This document shows positions 49,567 to 61,786 of a stretch of DNA of 64,000 nt, one piece after another. Numbering within the stretch: the first letter of the stretch is position 1; every line of letters begins with the position of its first letter. Under the pieces are notes generated by a model. That model ran no database searches. It was not told where the DNA came from and was given only the letters and a program-made list of their open reading frames with translations. The translations under genes and the position numbers were made by a program. Source of the DNA: Anisus vortex (lineage: Eukaryota; Mollusca; Gastropoda; Planorbidae); NCBI GenBank assembly GCA_949126835.1, contig OX421495.1, forward strand, positions 29,425,171 through 29,489,170, in the 5' to 3' direction.

Positions 49567-49977
49567 GAAGAATACATTCATCTCAGGGCCCTATCTTATG
49601 TCAACAGCGATGTCTTCCTATTGTGTTTCTCAGTGGCCATGTCAGAATCTCTCAAAGATGCTCAAGACAAATGGATACCGGAAATTCGCAAATATTGCCC
49701 GAACACGCCCGTCATTCTGGTTGGGACACAGATCGATCTCCGGGATGAAGCCCCGACAACCAAACCACAAAGGAGTACCGCCAAAGGGCCGCCGGTTTTC
49801 ATCGGCACTAAAGAAGGTGTTCACTCTGCCTCCAAAATGAATTTGGACAGTTACGTGGAGTGCTCGTCCCTGACCGAGGCCGGGATCTCCAGACTTCGTG
49901 AAGCGGCCATTGAAAGCGGACTTAGAAAGGTGGATGCTGATCAGACTGGGTGTAAATGTTCATGTGCCATTTTGTAA
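49567..49977 (+). CDS. Rho-family small GTPase, coding exon 3
   Basis: This exon encodes residues 71-206 and the stop. Switch II reads EEYIHLRALSY; the Asp-Arg and Pro found at this place in Rac and Cdc42 (YDRLRPLSY) are replaced by Ile-His and Ala. The base-recognition motif is TQID (124-127), as in TC10. The G5 motif is SSL (170-172) where SAL or SAK is usual. After a Rho insert (about 130-146) the C-terminus is CKCSCAIL: a CAAX box ending in Leu, which predicts geranylgeranylation, with extra cysteines that could be palmitoylated and almost no polybasic stretch. The protein is likely a membrane-bound atypical Rho switch. Confidence 0.93.
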   Translation, partial: EEYIHLRALSYVNSDVFLLCFSVAMSESLKDAQDKWIPEIRKYCPNTPVILVGTQIDLRDEAPTTKPQRSTAKGPPVFIGTKEGVHSASKMNLDSYVECSSLTEAGISRLREAAIESGLRKVDADQTGCKCSCAIL

Positions 49978-50422
49978 TTATTACCAAGAAACGTTTCACT
50001 GTTTCTATTTGAATGAATGTCATCCTTGTACTAGGAAACATCTGGTGGATTCCCAAATAGTTCCTTCTGGTGAATTCTGAGCCCATAATCAATCCACTTG
50101 TTATAGCGCTGGAAGCTGCACGCTCAAACAGGTTCAACAAAATCTACAGCTGCACTCAGATTAAGTTTGGCTCTTGTGTTGATAAAACTTTATACACATA
50201 ATTTCACTGTGCTTCAGGTGCGTTAAAGGTTATACATGAAGTTATATGGACATTTTGTCATAAGTAAGCTTACTGTAAGCTTACTGTAAAAGTTTTTGTT
50301 GAAAATATTCATTCATAAAATTTATTTTTTAGGAAGATAAATAGAATATAACCTTTTTTTTCAAACATAAAGTCAAAGTTTGGAATGTTTTTTTATGTCA
50401 CATTTCAATCTTATTCTTATAA

Positions 50423-50497
50423 AATAAAGGTATCTAAAATGATTTTTAAAAAATATACTAAAAAAGCAAGCATTATGAGACTGGGTGAAGCAATAAA
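50423..50497 (+). terminator. Candidate polyadenylation signals of the Rho GTPase
   Basis: AATAAA occurs at 50423-50428 and 50492-50497, about 450-520 bp after the stop codon. These are plausible 3' ends, but cleavage sites cannot be read from sequence. Confidence 0.4.
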
Positions 50498-50694
50498 TGT
50501 ATAAATGTTGCTTTGTTTCTGACAACTAAAAACTTGCTAATCTAACTTTTTGTCCCAATTATTAAAAAAACTCTATCAAAATTTCATATCAAAATGTTGA
50601 TGCTCTACTTTTGTTTTCCGTTATTGTTATTGCAAATCAAAGTTACGCTAACATTGTTAGTTATTCAAGTTACGTTTGATACATTTGATAAAAC

Positions 50695-50940
50695 AATGTG
50701 GCCTAAAGTGCACTATTATCTGGTTCAGAGAAAACAATGTGGCCTAAAGTGCACTATTATCTGGTTCAGAGAAAACAATGTGGCCTAAAGTGCACTATTA
50801 TCTGGTTCAGAGAAAACAATGTGGCCTAAAGTGCACTATTATCTGCTTCAGAGAAAACAATGTGGCCTACAGTGCACTATTATCTGGTTCAGAGAAAACA
50901 ATGTGGCCTAAAGTGCACTATTATCTGGTTCAGAGAAAAC
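50695..50940. repeat. 41-bp tandem array, six copies
   Basis: Six copies of AATGTGGCCTAAAGTGCACT followed by ATTATCTGGTTCAGAGAAAAC. It lies just past the Rho gene and could be in an extended 3' UTR. Confidence 0.95.
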
Positions 50941-51825
50941 AGAAAAAAAAAAAACACGCATCTCCGGCTAATCTACTTTTTTTTTTTTTTTAAAGAGGGA
51001 GTGTGTTTGGTGGGTGTGGTCAATGCTCTTATTAATGTTAATTTTGAAAAACAAAATGGATCACAAAAGTATCCAAAATATTTTAAATAAAAGAAATATC
51101 AACAAACTAACTCACTATATAGGCTGTTTCAATTCATAATTACAACACACCCTCCCCTCTCTGACATCATAACAATTGTGAGTAAAGTTATAATCCTTTA
51201 ATTACGACACTTTTTTTTACACTAGTTCATTGTAGTTAGGCTCATAGAAGGTTAATGTCTTTAAAAGGTTGTTACACCCTTGTGGTAATCACAATATGAC
51301 TAACGTTTCAACCATCAAATTGTAATATCTGTATGAATGTATTACGTGATATTGTAATGTAATGAAGTGTGCACTAGGAAGTTATTTTGAAATCTTAAAA
51401 AAAGTAATCTTGTCAATAAGTTTTTTTCTTCAATAATCTAATCTGTTGATCTTAAGGCTTTAAGTAAACTTCTTTCAATATGTGGAAAATATCAGTAGGC
51501 CTATACATTGTTATCACTGTGTTCAAGTTACGTTAATTGTCTGATTGTTAACACTGTGTTAAAGTTACGTTGTCTGATTGTTTTAAAAAGATGAAATGAC
51601 TGACTATGATGTTAAACCTTGCATGTCCCACGCCGTGCTGGGGAGCCTACTCATTACTTAGGGATTTTCACATTCTAACTTGAGTTTCGATGTAAGCCAA
51701 GTTAATGCTCTTAGCCAGGCTCAACAACCCCAGCAGTGGCTGTTACTGGCTTGCACGAAGTTTAGGATGCTCCAAATGAAATAGTCGCTAGGCTGTGTGG
51801 TGTTAAAGTGCACACATATTGAATG
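50941..51825. other. Intergenic sequence, no gene seen
   Basis: Nothing recognisable. Confidence 0.4.
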
Positions 51826-52302
51826 TAATAATAATTGGAATGTAACAATAATTGGAATGTAGGCCCCTAACAATAATTGGAATGTAACAATAATTGGAAT
51901 GTAACAATAATTGGAATGTAACAATAATTGGAATGTAGGCCCCTAACAATAATTGGAATGTAACAATAATTGGAATGTAACAATAATTGGAATGTAACAA
52001 TAATTGGAATGTAACAATAATTGGAATGTAACAATAATTGGAATGTAACAATAATTGGAATGTAACAATAATTGGAATGTAGGCCCCTAACAATAATTGG
52101 AATGTAACAATAATTGGAATGTAACAATAATTGGAATGTAACAATAATTGGAATGTAACAATAATTGGAATGTAACAATAATTGGAATGTAACAATAATT
52201 GGAATGTAACAATAATTGGAATGTAACAATAATTGGAATGTAACAATAATTGGAATGTAACAATAATTTGGAATGTAACAATAATTGGAATGTAACAATA
52301 AT
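51826..52302. repeat. 17-bp satellite with AGGCCCCT interruptions
   Basis: About 27 copies of AACAATAATTGGAATGT, interrupted three times by an inserted AGGCCCCT (51860, 51937 and 52080). The segments between interruptions vary in copy number. Confidence 0.96.
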
Positions 52303-54259
52303 TGTTATTTTTCTGACTAGCCCCTCCCCCCAACTGTTCTAGTTTTGCTATAAAGCCAGGAGCAAACCTGGGCAGGCTTGAGCTGTATATACACACAGAT
52401 TTTGTATGTGCCGAATGCCGAGTTGTGAAATTCGTACCGGTACACAGACAAAACCATTTCTTTACAGTGAGTCACCTGAGCAGGGAGGGGAGGCAATAGG
52501 AGATCAAAGAAAGCGAGAGTTACCCCGATTATTGCTTTCCCCTTTTGTAAGACATCTCAAAGGGTGATGGAAAAAAAAAGGGGGGGGGGGAGCATTCTCA
52601 TTTTACCTACAGCCTTGATAAATAATACAATTCAAGTGTTCTCATTGGAAGATGTAGGGCCTACACGATGAAGCTGCCTATTTTAACAGTATATTTTAGA
52701 GCTAACGTATATTTAATCACATGCATTCTTTTGATAGTTCAACAAAATGAATACTTTTATTGAAATTGTTCTCTAGTCACTCGCTTATATCAGATAACTG
52801 TTAATCCGCTACAAACTAGGAAACTAGAAGAAAAAAACAAACAAACAGTAGTTCTAGACAATTTCTATTTTATTTATACAATTGCCAGAATTATGTTGTT
52901 TAAACTGTTCATCTGTTAGGATAGATCTAATAGATCTATATATGTATGTATATAATGAGTACCGTAATGTTTAAAATTGGAACGACTTTAGGGACATTTG
53001 TGGAAATGATTATTTTGATGAAAGCGAAATTCTCATTAAAATAAGAAAAAAAAGTGCTTTGATCTCGCGTTTAGCCATTGATAATGCATATCATTATCGT
53101 CATTAATAATAATATATGTCAAGTTGACATTAGTCATTTTATTCTCACTATTATTTACAGAGGCTACTTTAGTAGACTTTACTATCAGTTCAACACCAGA
53201 GTCTAGCTCTGGTATACCTCCTATAGGTGATGGATTGACATACCGTTTCATACACAAGATATAAAGGCTCACAAATTCATTATATTTCACGTTCATCTGA
53301 TATTTATGTAAATCCATTGTTAAGAAAAACGTTAATCTCATCTCTGGGAACAATAATCATCCATCTTGAATAATCATGTATTATGACACGTGTCTCTAGC
53401 ACATATTGTGCCAGTTTCTGTACAGAAAGAGTGTTACTACTATATTAGAATACTCAACATTTTTTTACATCCTTGTTATTATTTTTTTTAAATATTTATT
53501 TTTCATTATTTTCTGAAATACGTTTATTTTCTCTCATGCATATCTGTCTTCCACTACTTGTTGGGTTTCATCAAACATTCCATAGATGTTCTTCCTGCAT
53601 TCAATTCAGTATTATATTAAAAAAAACGCGTTACATAATCATGGTTACATTATCATTTTGTTTATTATTTGAAATAATACAAGTTGCATTTGATAAATTA
53701 AGAAAACCTCTTTATAAAAAAACAACAACTGTTGTTTATAATGTTTAATTTATTGCATATTTGATATCATTCATATTGAATCTAAATGTCACATTGTTTT
53801 TATTGATAATTTTATATTTTTATTCCTACATTTTATAGGCCTAATTATGACCAGGTATAGGAAGACATTAAATTGCAATTCGAAAGGTCAAAGGTCACAC
53901 CTTCATTGTTCTTTAGAATCTTTATATTGGTTTTGTTTTTAATGAATTTTTTAAAATAAAGCATTATCATTATATTTATTTTAAATATATCTAGTCATTG
54001 AGAAATTTGAACTTGTTATTGTTATGTGTTTTATAGTATGAATAAAATAAAGTTGTACAAATGAATTGATTTACGAGTTCTTTATTGGAATATCATAAAT
54101 TTCATACAACTAAAATGAAAAAGAAAAGGCAATAATTGAAAGTGATTGATGTCATCATTACAGTATATTTGAATAAAGAGAAAGTTATGTAATGTATCAC
54201 TAATGTCCATGACCACAACTTAGAAGCGGATTTTGTGGCCAGCACAAGCCATGGCCTAT
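52303..54259. other. Intergenic sequence, no gene seen
   Basis: AT-rich with A/G homopolymers near 52570. Open frames at 53036-53353 (minus) and 53473-53748 (plus) are AT-driven and resemble nothing. Confidence 0.4.
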
Positions 54260-54520
54260 GGGGCACGTTGGCTTAATGGCAGTGCATTCAGTTGCTGTTC
54301 CAATTGTTCCAGGTTATAAACCTGGTAACGGTTAGGATTTCTTACTGGCTATGGGAGGGGGGGGGGGGCGTCCTTGAGTCTACCCAGCTCTGATGGTTGA
54401 GTAAGGCGGCTGGGCATTGTGCTGACCACACAATCTCCTTAATGCCCTGGCCACAGAAACTTTTGAAAGCTGCTTCACTTGCCCTGTAAATCAACCTGGT
54501 CTGAAAGGAATAGCCTACAT
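54260..54520 (+). mobile_element. tRNA-derived SINE, copy 2
   Basis: Same order as the copy at 1949-2200: GGGGCACGTTGG start, degenerate B box (CCAGGTTATAAACCTGG), then GGCGGCTGGGCATTGTGCTG, ACCACACA and GGCCACAGAAAC. It is clearly diverged, so this is an old family. It lies next to the tail of an RTE-type LINE fragment. Confidence 0.8.
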
Positions 54521-54529
54521 ACAATGCAC

Positions 54530-54895
54530 AGCCTAACTTCTTCTTCTTTAGGTGCCAGGTTTGGAACAGACATCGGCGGTCATGACTCTCCATTCTTTCC
54601 TGTTGTTAGCTATTTGGAGGAAGTTATTATTACTTATGTTGTTGTTCGTGACCCATTCGTTCAGGCTTTTTACATATGTCAGCCTTTGTCTTCCTCTGTC
54701 TCTCTTACCAGATATTTTCCCACACAAAACCAGTCTTTCTATACCATTTTTTCTATAGATGTGTTTCTAATTGTTTTAATGAGTTCTCTTGAAGTACCGG
54801 TACATGCTGTTTTTAACACTTCTGCATTAGATTTCTTTTCAGTCCATGATATTCTCATCATTCTTCTTAGAAACCACTATTCCTAACTAATGTAC
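54530..54895 (-). mobile_element. RTE-type LINE C-terminal fragment, degenerate
   Basis: On the minus strand, from 54895 down, broken frames read KKNDENIMD, then GKISGKRDRGRQRLTYVKSL, EWRVMTADVCSKPGT and a stop at 54548. This is the usual end of endonuclease-reverse transcriptase ORFs in RTE-like elements. A GAAGAAGAAG tail follows. Several frameshifts and stops show it is dead. Confidence 0.75.
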
Positions 54896-56514
54896 CGATT
54901 AGATCTAGTAGGGATCGGGGACACCATTTAGAATTAGAACTGGGTGAAAAACGTGTGTTTATATTTAGTCATAGGGGTAGCCGTTTAAATGATTGTTGGT
55001 GTTTAGAGTTAAGATTTAGTCTCGAGACCTTGGGATTAGCTGTCAGAACAGGCTGTTAATGTTTAGATTTAGTCTCAGATTTAGACCTTTGGGATAGCTG
55101 TCAGAACACACTGCCGCCAGTTCATCACATTCCTCATTTGAAAAGAGATGATAGATTTATTCGTTTAATTGTAAAAATGTAATGTATCTGTGTGTAACAG
55201 AAATATCATGCCGACAAGGGGTGCTGCAGAAGACATGTAGGATGGTTTGGCAGCAGTAGACACCTGGTGCATCAGTCTATGTATCAGATGTTTGGGGTGT
55301 CATTCTAAAGGTGTCAACTGCATACGTATTCCCTTGCCGTGGCCACACATTCTGTTAGAGACTAAAACTGCAGCCGGGTAATCCACATCATTCCCTGGTG
55401 GTAGGCTGTGGTCACAAACGCTGTTCAAGTTATTTGATGAAACATGTTATTTGTCATATACGGCAACCATCATCACACATTTGCATCAAAGTGCTACAGT
55501 TTATTCTACTTCTACGAAGGCCATTCGTTTTTAATATATTGGGATAAATTACTTTTTGTAATATTCTAACAATGGTTATTTGTGTTGAATTTTAATACAG
55601 TTTAATATTAAAAGTAAACTTAATAAAATAGTAAAACTAGGTACGGTACTTCCGGTACCGTAAAGTAAATGATTGACCAGATTGACCCAAGTATCTTAAG
55701 GGACACAATTCTTGATAATAATAATACATGTTTATCTCCTTGATTTTTTTATATTGTGTATTATTTATTTTATAACCATTACTGAAACAATTGGGAGTAC
55801 CTGTATAATGTTGTATTGGTGCGACAACCTAATTATGTCAGCCAGAAAATCCCCCAAATGTTGAGAGATGCTAATGTTAACACACAAGATTATGAAGTAT
55901 AAACTGTTTGAAAAAAAAAGTGGTCTTCAAATTGTTTGAAATATACCCTGGTATTTATACTCATCATTCTTGTCCCAGGCTTTACAGACTATTTTAATGT
56001 TTAAAAAAAATTCTACATATTTATGTTTATTTTACATTGCAGAATAAATGTTTTTACTCCAACACAGCAAGCTCCAGAAGTTGTTCATTCAAAAGTACCT
56101 GGTACAGCCATATTTAATTAATAACAAGGGACAGTCATTGCCATTTGTGAATGAAAATCAAGGCAATGCCACCACTTTATATGACATGACTGAGATTATT
56201 TCCACTAAATTTCTTCAATGCAAATACACAAATTGAGTAACAAATATTTATTTAATAAATTAATTAAAGAAACAAAGGAAAACAAGAACTGTACCGGATA
56301 AATTACAGTATATTTGATAATTTAGACAAATTTAAAATGAGGAAATAACTAAGAACTACCTATTACAATTACACCAATGAATGAAGTAGATATAATGAAT
56401 TACTGTAATTAATATAATTATAATGCCTAACTTTTCAGGAACAGTGTGTTTGCCTTAAAATAATCTAAATAATTTACATCATCTACTTAATTACACATAC
56501 AATGAACAACAAAT
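54896..56514. other. Intergenic sequence, no gene seen
   Basis: A 62-codon open frame at 56048-56236 is preceded by an acceptor-like TTTTACATTGCAG, but nothing supports it as an exon. The 54960-55110 stretch has a short direct repeat (TTTAGTCTC context). Confidence 0.35.
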
Positions 56515-56690
56515 GAAATATTTCTTTAAACATACCATGAACAACAAATAAAATATTACATTACACATACAATAAACAACAAATAAAATATTACATTACA
56601 CATACAATAAACAACAAATAAAATATTACATTACACATACAATAAACAACAAATAAAATATTACATTACACATATAATAAACAACAAAGG
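56515..56690. repeat. 35-bp tandem array, five copies
   Basis: Copies of CATTACACATACAATAAACA followed by ACAAATAAAATATTA. Confidence 0.94.
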
Positions 56691-56806
56691 TAAAAAACAA
56701 AACTAAGGAAGTGCAAATATTATGAGTTTAATCTTTTAAATAAATTTAAATACCGTAATAAAACAGTTTTGATATCAATACATAAATTTTTACTCATTAA
56801 CTACAT

Positions 56807-56812
56807 TTTATT
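56807..56812 (-). terminator. Candidate polyadenylation signal of GLRX5
   Basis: TTTATT on the plus strand (AATAAA on the minus strand) lies about 355 bp after the GLRX5 stop codon. Plausible but unproven. Confidence 0.3.
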
Positions 56813-57166
56813 AACAAGAACATTTTAACAGATGCATGGTCATTCATTTTATATATCGTAAAAATAAAACGCACAAACCAGAAATTTTTTTTTTAGAGCA
56901 GCTAAAAAAAACTATCAAATTACCAATAAATCAAATTACAGTTTCTCTTTTAAACACACTTATACTACTAGTCCCGACATCAATACAACCCAGAGTATGG
57001 GAAAATGTGAAATATTACCTAGGACCAATCCATAACAAAAACTATGTTTATAAAAAAAAAGCTCTTTATATTTAATTGGTTACTGTTGATTTTAATTTCA
57101 TGCACACACAAAAAAAGATATTTAATATATACAGTGAGATTAATATACGGTACTTTGTATTTTCTT

Positions 57167-57345
57167 TTAAGATTTGCTTTCATTGTCTTTAGCATCCAAC
57201 AAAGCAGATTTGATGCCAATTTTTTGAAGTTCTTGAATTAGTTCACCATTTTTGTGCATATCTAGCATTATATCACAACCACCAATGAATTCTCCATTCA
57301 AAAATACTTGAGGAATAGTTGGCCAGTTGGTATATTTCTTTACTC
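57167..57345 (-). CDS. GLRX5: Monothiol glutaredoxin-5, mitochondrial, exon 2
   Basis: This exon encodes residues 89-146 after completing the split Gly88 codon. It holds the WPTIPQVF motif (95-102) with the cis-Pro99 that shapes the glutathione site, then NGEFIGGCD (104-112), whose GG and CD contact glutathione, and the terminal helix ending [13 protein letters not shown]. The acceptor (minus strand) is TTTCTTTTTAG. The residues closely follow animal GLRX5, so the identification is firm. Confidence 0.95.
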
Positions 57346-57784
57346 CTAAAAAGAAAGCAGTTAAAAAAAAATTCATTAGAGATATTCATATAAATATAAA
57401 TGATACATTTATCATATAAAAAATGTTTAAAACTAAAAGGCTCACTTTGTGGTAGAGGTATATCTTAAAATAAGGATACCGGTAAGGGCATAGGGGCCTA
57501 GGTAACTGTGTGAAGAATGCTGAACTGATTGCCTAAATATTCCAAATAAAATTCTCTACATTTAAACCAATACTAAACAGTGAAAGTTTGGACATTTTTT
57601 TTTTATGATCTTGTTTTAAGAATGCTGAAAATAGAGAAGTTAACTACTAGTTGTAAATTTTATATATTTTTTTATTACTTGTATCCACACTTTTTGTGCC
57701 AAGACCAAACTTTTCTCTCAATAAATAACTTTGTATTTTATATACTATACAAGTATGAATTTTGAAAAAATAATATTATTAAAG

Positions 57785-58790
57785 TCTGATCAACAAGCTA
57801 CTTTTTGCTAACGATGCGGCCCTGATATCACACACAGAGATTGGCCCTACAAAAGCTTGTGTCAAGCTTCGCCAACGCCTGCAAAGAGTTCGGCCTGTAG
57901 GTGAGCCTGTAGGTAAAGAAGACAAATATCATGGCCCAAGACACATGCTCCGTTCCTACCATTACTATAGAAAACGAAAACTTGGAAGTTGTGGACTGAT
58001 TCACCTACTTGGGGTCCAAGATTTCCAGCTCCTTGTCCTTAGAGGATGAATTAAATAGCAGAATCGGCAAGTCAGCTGCCACATTGGCTAAACTTAGTAA
58101 ACAGGTTTGGGAAAACACCAAGCTGACAGAAAGGACCAAACTATGTGTCTACCAGGCCTGTGTCATCTGCACGCTGCTTTATGAAAGTGAATCATGGACA
58201 ACCTATGCGTCCCATGAGCACAAGCTTAAAATAGCTTCCACCTGAGGTGTCTGCGTCGCGTCCTTGGCATTAAATGGCAGGACAAAGTCCCTAATAGTGA
58301 GATACTGACGCGCGCCAGCGCCCACAGCATGTTCGCAGTCCTCAGTGAAAGACGCCTAAGATGGCTAGGACATGTAAGAAGAATGAGTCCAGGCAGAATC
58401 CCTAAGGGCCTCCTATATGGAGAAGTGGCATCTGGGAAGAAGAAAACAGGTTGCCCACGCCTCCGGCTATAAAGATGTCTGCATGAGGGACATGAGAGCA
58501 GCCAGAATAAGTACAAGTGACTGGGAGGAGAAGGCAGAGGATCGGTCCACCTGGCGCACTGCTGTCAGGGAAGGGGTTAAAATGGCAGAGGAAAATAGAA
58601 TGGAGGAGAGCATAAATAAAAGGGCTAAAAGAAAAGCGAAGAAAATAGGATCCACGGCACACGTGTGCAAAGGCTGTAAAAAAGACTCAAGGATAGGCCT
58701 GGTCAGCCACACGAGGAAGTGCAACCTCAAATCACGGTGATGCACCATCGTCTCGCGAGACGGAAGGATGCCATTGAGATCAACAAGATA
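57785..58790 (+). mobile_element. RTE-type LINE 3' remnant
   Basis: The remnant begins at the reverse transcriptase catalytic motif, which reads FAND instead of FADD (57804-57815). It then keeps the thumb (FTYLGSKIS, KLSKQVWENTKL, LLYESESWTTY), the RRLRWLGHVRRM segment and a C-terminal zinc-binding pattern C-x2-C-x10-H-x3-C before the stop at 58738-58740. Frames break near 57870, 58230 and 58470. The 3' UTR has an ATCGTCTCGCGAGACGGAAG stretch typical of RTE elements in marine invertebrates. It is 5'-truncated and dead. Confidence 0.88.
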
Positions 58791-58815
58791 TATTATATAA
58801 ACCTTATATATATAT

Positions 58816-59960
58816 ACTAGTTGCTATGCCCGTCAAAATGACGGATAAACGAATGACTACAATGTGTTTTGTTAAGAGAGAAAGAAATAAAGACAATATT
58901 ACAATAAAAACTGGAGTGAAAACGTTTCTTTTGGTATTTAGTTTTTTTTTTTTTTTTTAATTGTTTCTGGTCGCCCTGACCCTGGCATATGCATAAACAT
59001 TGTTGTTGTCAAGCTTCTGGTATTTAAAAGTAAGCATTTAGAACTTGTCCATTATAATTCGTATAGAATCTGGTATTAAAAGGAGCGAACAATAGTCATT
59101 TGTGTTGACTTGACTTGTTATTAATAATATTAAATGAACAATAATATTCTATCAAAAAGAAAAAAAAAACAAATACAATTTCCCAACAATAAAAAATTAA
59201 ATAAAAAATTTAAAAAAGTAGATAGTAAGATTTCAATACAATAAAAAAGAGAGAACGATTTTTTTCTGTATTTAATTATTGTTCTTGCTTATTGCATCAA
59301 TAAAACAGTATTGATAATGTTTCTTTCGGTATTTAGTTTTTGTTATTTTACATTGTATTCGGTCGCCCTGACCCAGGCATATGCATAAGCATTGTTGCTG
59401 TCAAGCTTCTGGTATTTAAAAGTAATCATTTAGGCTATAAATTGTCCTTATAATTTGTATCTAGTATTAAAAAGTAACGAACAGTGTTGTGTTGACTTGT
59501 TATTAAAAATATTAAATTAACAATAATATATACTATCAAAAAGAAAAAATAAATAAATTCCAAACAATAAAAATGTATTTTAAAATTTGAGATAATAATA
59601 TTTCAATACAATAAAAACTAAAGAGAGAACGCTTGGCTAGTCTTAGTAGGACTAGAAGTCGGGAAGTGCCATGAAGTGGAAAGCAATTATTATACAACTA
59701 GTGGTTATGCTCGTCAAAATGACGGAGAAACGAATGACTACAATGTGTTTTGTTAAGAGAGAAAGGAAAAAAAAAGACAATATTACAATATCAATAAAAA
59801 CTGGAGTGAGAACGTTTCTTTCGGTATTTAGTTTTTGTTATTTTATATTGTGTCTGTCGCCCTGACCCTGGCATATGCATAGAAATTGTTGCTGTTAAGC
59901 TTCTGGTATTTAATAGTAAACATTATAATTAGTATCATTTAATTTATAGAGTGTATAAAT
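58816..59960. repeat. Threefold ~400-bp repeat
   Basis: Three related copies. Copy 1 (58816-59255) and copy 3 (59697-59940) share the start ACTAGT(T/G)G(C/T)TATGC(C/T)CG and CGTCAAAATGACGG. Copies 1, 2 (about 59280-59630) and 3 share GTCGCCCTGACCC(T/A)GGCATATGCATA and AAGCTTCTGGTATTTAA. Copy 2 lacks the head and copy 3 lacks the tail. This looks like tandem duplication of an unidentified mobile element; no coding sequence is present. Confidence 0.75.
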
Positions 59961-60529
59961 TCGCCTATTAAAGGATGTTCTCAATAGCGACATGAATCCA
60001 TTTTAAAATAATTAAAACATTTGGTTACTTTTGCTCAAAAGGATAATGAAAACATCTATAAATAAAAAATAAATTATTTGATAGACATTATGTCATAAGG
60101 TAGTATTTTTTTAAAAAGTCCAGCATTCAAACTCTCCAAGCCAAATAGCGTGCGTAACTTTTAAAAAAGGTCTCACAACATTAAAAAAAACAACAGAAGA
60201 ATAGGGAAAATCCGATAAGACCCTTGCGTTCAACATAGTAAATCTCTCGTTCAACAAACTAAATGAACAGAAATGGCCATTTGTTAAGCATGGTTATATT
60301 TATTTACATACTTGGATATACATTTTTGATTTTTTAAATTAGCACATTTATTATTATAAGTGATAAAATACCATTTTCTTTTGGAGGTTGTTTCCAATTT
60401 ATACATTTAATTTTTGTGCCAATCGGTCAAAAAAGGTCTAGAAGTCTATAGCGAACAAACATAAATATATATATATAAACAAACTCACAGTAATTATTAT
60501 TTAAAAATTATTATTGCTATGCTGCCATA

Positions 60530-60970
60530 GTAGCAAAACTCCACCTAGATACACTACAACAACGAAGAGCAATTGACAAAGTGTCCATGATTTATAAAAT
60601 CATCAACGATTACGTGGACCTTTCGACCCAAACAAGTAGAATGCAGAAAGTGTCCCGCTCTATCCGAGGCCAACAGCTCAAGCTGCATGTCCAACATGCA
60701 CGCACCGACGTCTACAAACATTCCTTTTTTCCGTCAGCCATTAGGCTGTGGAACACCCTGGACCAGGCCTCCATCACTGCCCCTACAGTTCCGGCCTTCA
60801 AATCGTCACTAAAGTGCTGGTCCAAAAACCTAAAGTGACACTCTTTTATCTGTAGGCCTATATAACTGTTGTTTGCTATGTTATGTTTGCTATGTTATTT
60901 TATGTGTATTTAAATTGTGGACTTTTTCCTCCGTTCTACGGGGTCTCCACAGTATTACGAAGAAGAAGAT
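60530..60970 (+). mobile_element. LINE 3' fragment
   Basis: An open frame through 60838 encodes KLHLDTLQQRRAIDKVSMIY, then HARTDVYKHSFFPSAIRLWN and a Lys/Trp-rich tail. This is the C-terminal end of a jockey/CR1-type ORF2, distinct from the copy at 41890-43861. The 3' end is GTCTCCACAGTATTACGAAG with a GAA-type tail. Confidence 0.82.
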
Positions 60971-61401
60971 ATTATATATATTGATAAGTTAAGTGACATT
61001 TTAAAAGTCTTTAACTTTAGACTTAGCTTAGCAGCAGCCTGAGTGGGCAGGCCTACTTAGCTACTATACAGGCAATATATTATAATTGGCTATACTTTGG
61101 TTTAACTGCCTCACGGAGTTTTTCTAAGTGCCATATATCAATTTAAAGATCTTTTTGTCCTGAATACAAAAATCTAGGTTTCATTTAGCGGTTCCATTTG
61201 TGTGATTTTTATTTAATATTGAAAATTTGGTAATTTTGCATGTTTTATTAAAAATTGTTACTTCCCTTGAGCTTTTTGTGTTAAATTTTGTTACGTCCCT
61301 TTGATTTGTTTATTTTTATTTATATTTTCTTTTATCCCTATAATATCAAACGCACACACTCCATGTACCACACGCTTCTCGGACCAGATTTTTCCCCCAC
61401 T

Positions 61402-61590
61402 ATCGGTTAGTTTCTAAGCTTTCTATGTATTTGTTAATGATTACTATCGGTTAGTTTCTAAGCTTTCTAAGTATTTGTTAATGATTACTATCGGTTAGTT
61501 TCTAAGCTTTCTAAGTATTTGTTAATGATTAATATCGGTTAGTTTCTAAGCTTTCTAAGTATTTGTTAATGATTAGTATCGGCCAACCTG
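61402..61590. repeat. 44-bp minisatellite, four copies
   Basis: Four copies of ATCGGTTAGTTTCTAAGCTT followed by TCTAAGTATTTGTTAATGAT. Confidence 0.94.
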
Positions 61591-61786
61591 GCCATATCTT
61601 GGGACAGGAAGTAGTAATCTCGAAAAGCACATGGCACGCATGCGCAAAAAGAGACGAGGACACGAGGTGGTCTCAACAAGTAACAATAGGATTTTTTGTC
61701 TTTTTGTGTTATTTCATATGATATACGGTAAGAATAATTTTATTATTGTATTCATTTCGTGCTATTTCGCCCCTTTTCCCTTTTTG

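Noticed and set aside
54479..54886. 135-codon open frame on the plus strand
   Set aside because: It is the antisense of an RTE-type LINE C-terminal fragment on the minus strand.
56048..56236. 62-codon frame after an acceptor-like TTTTACATTGCAG
   Set aside because: No partner exon or known domain; the acceptor-like motif alone is common in T-rich DNA.
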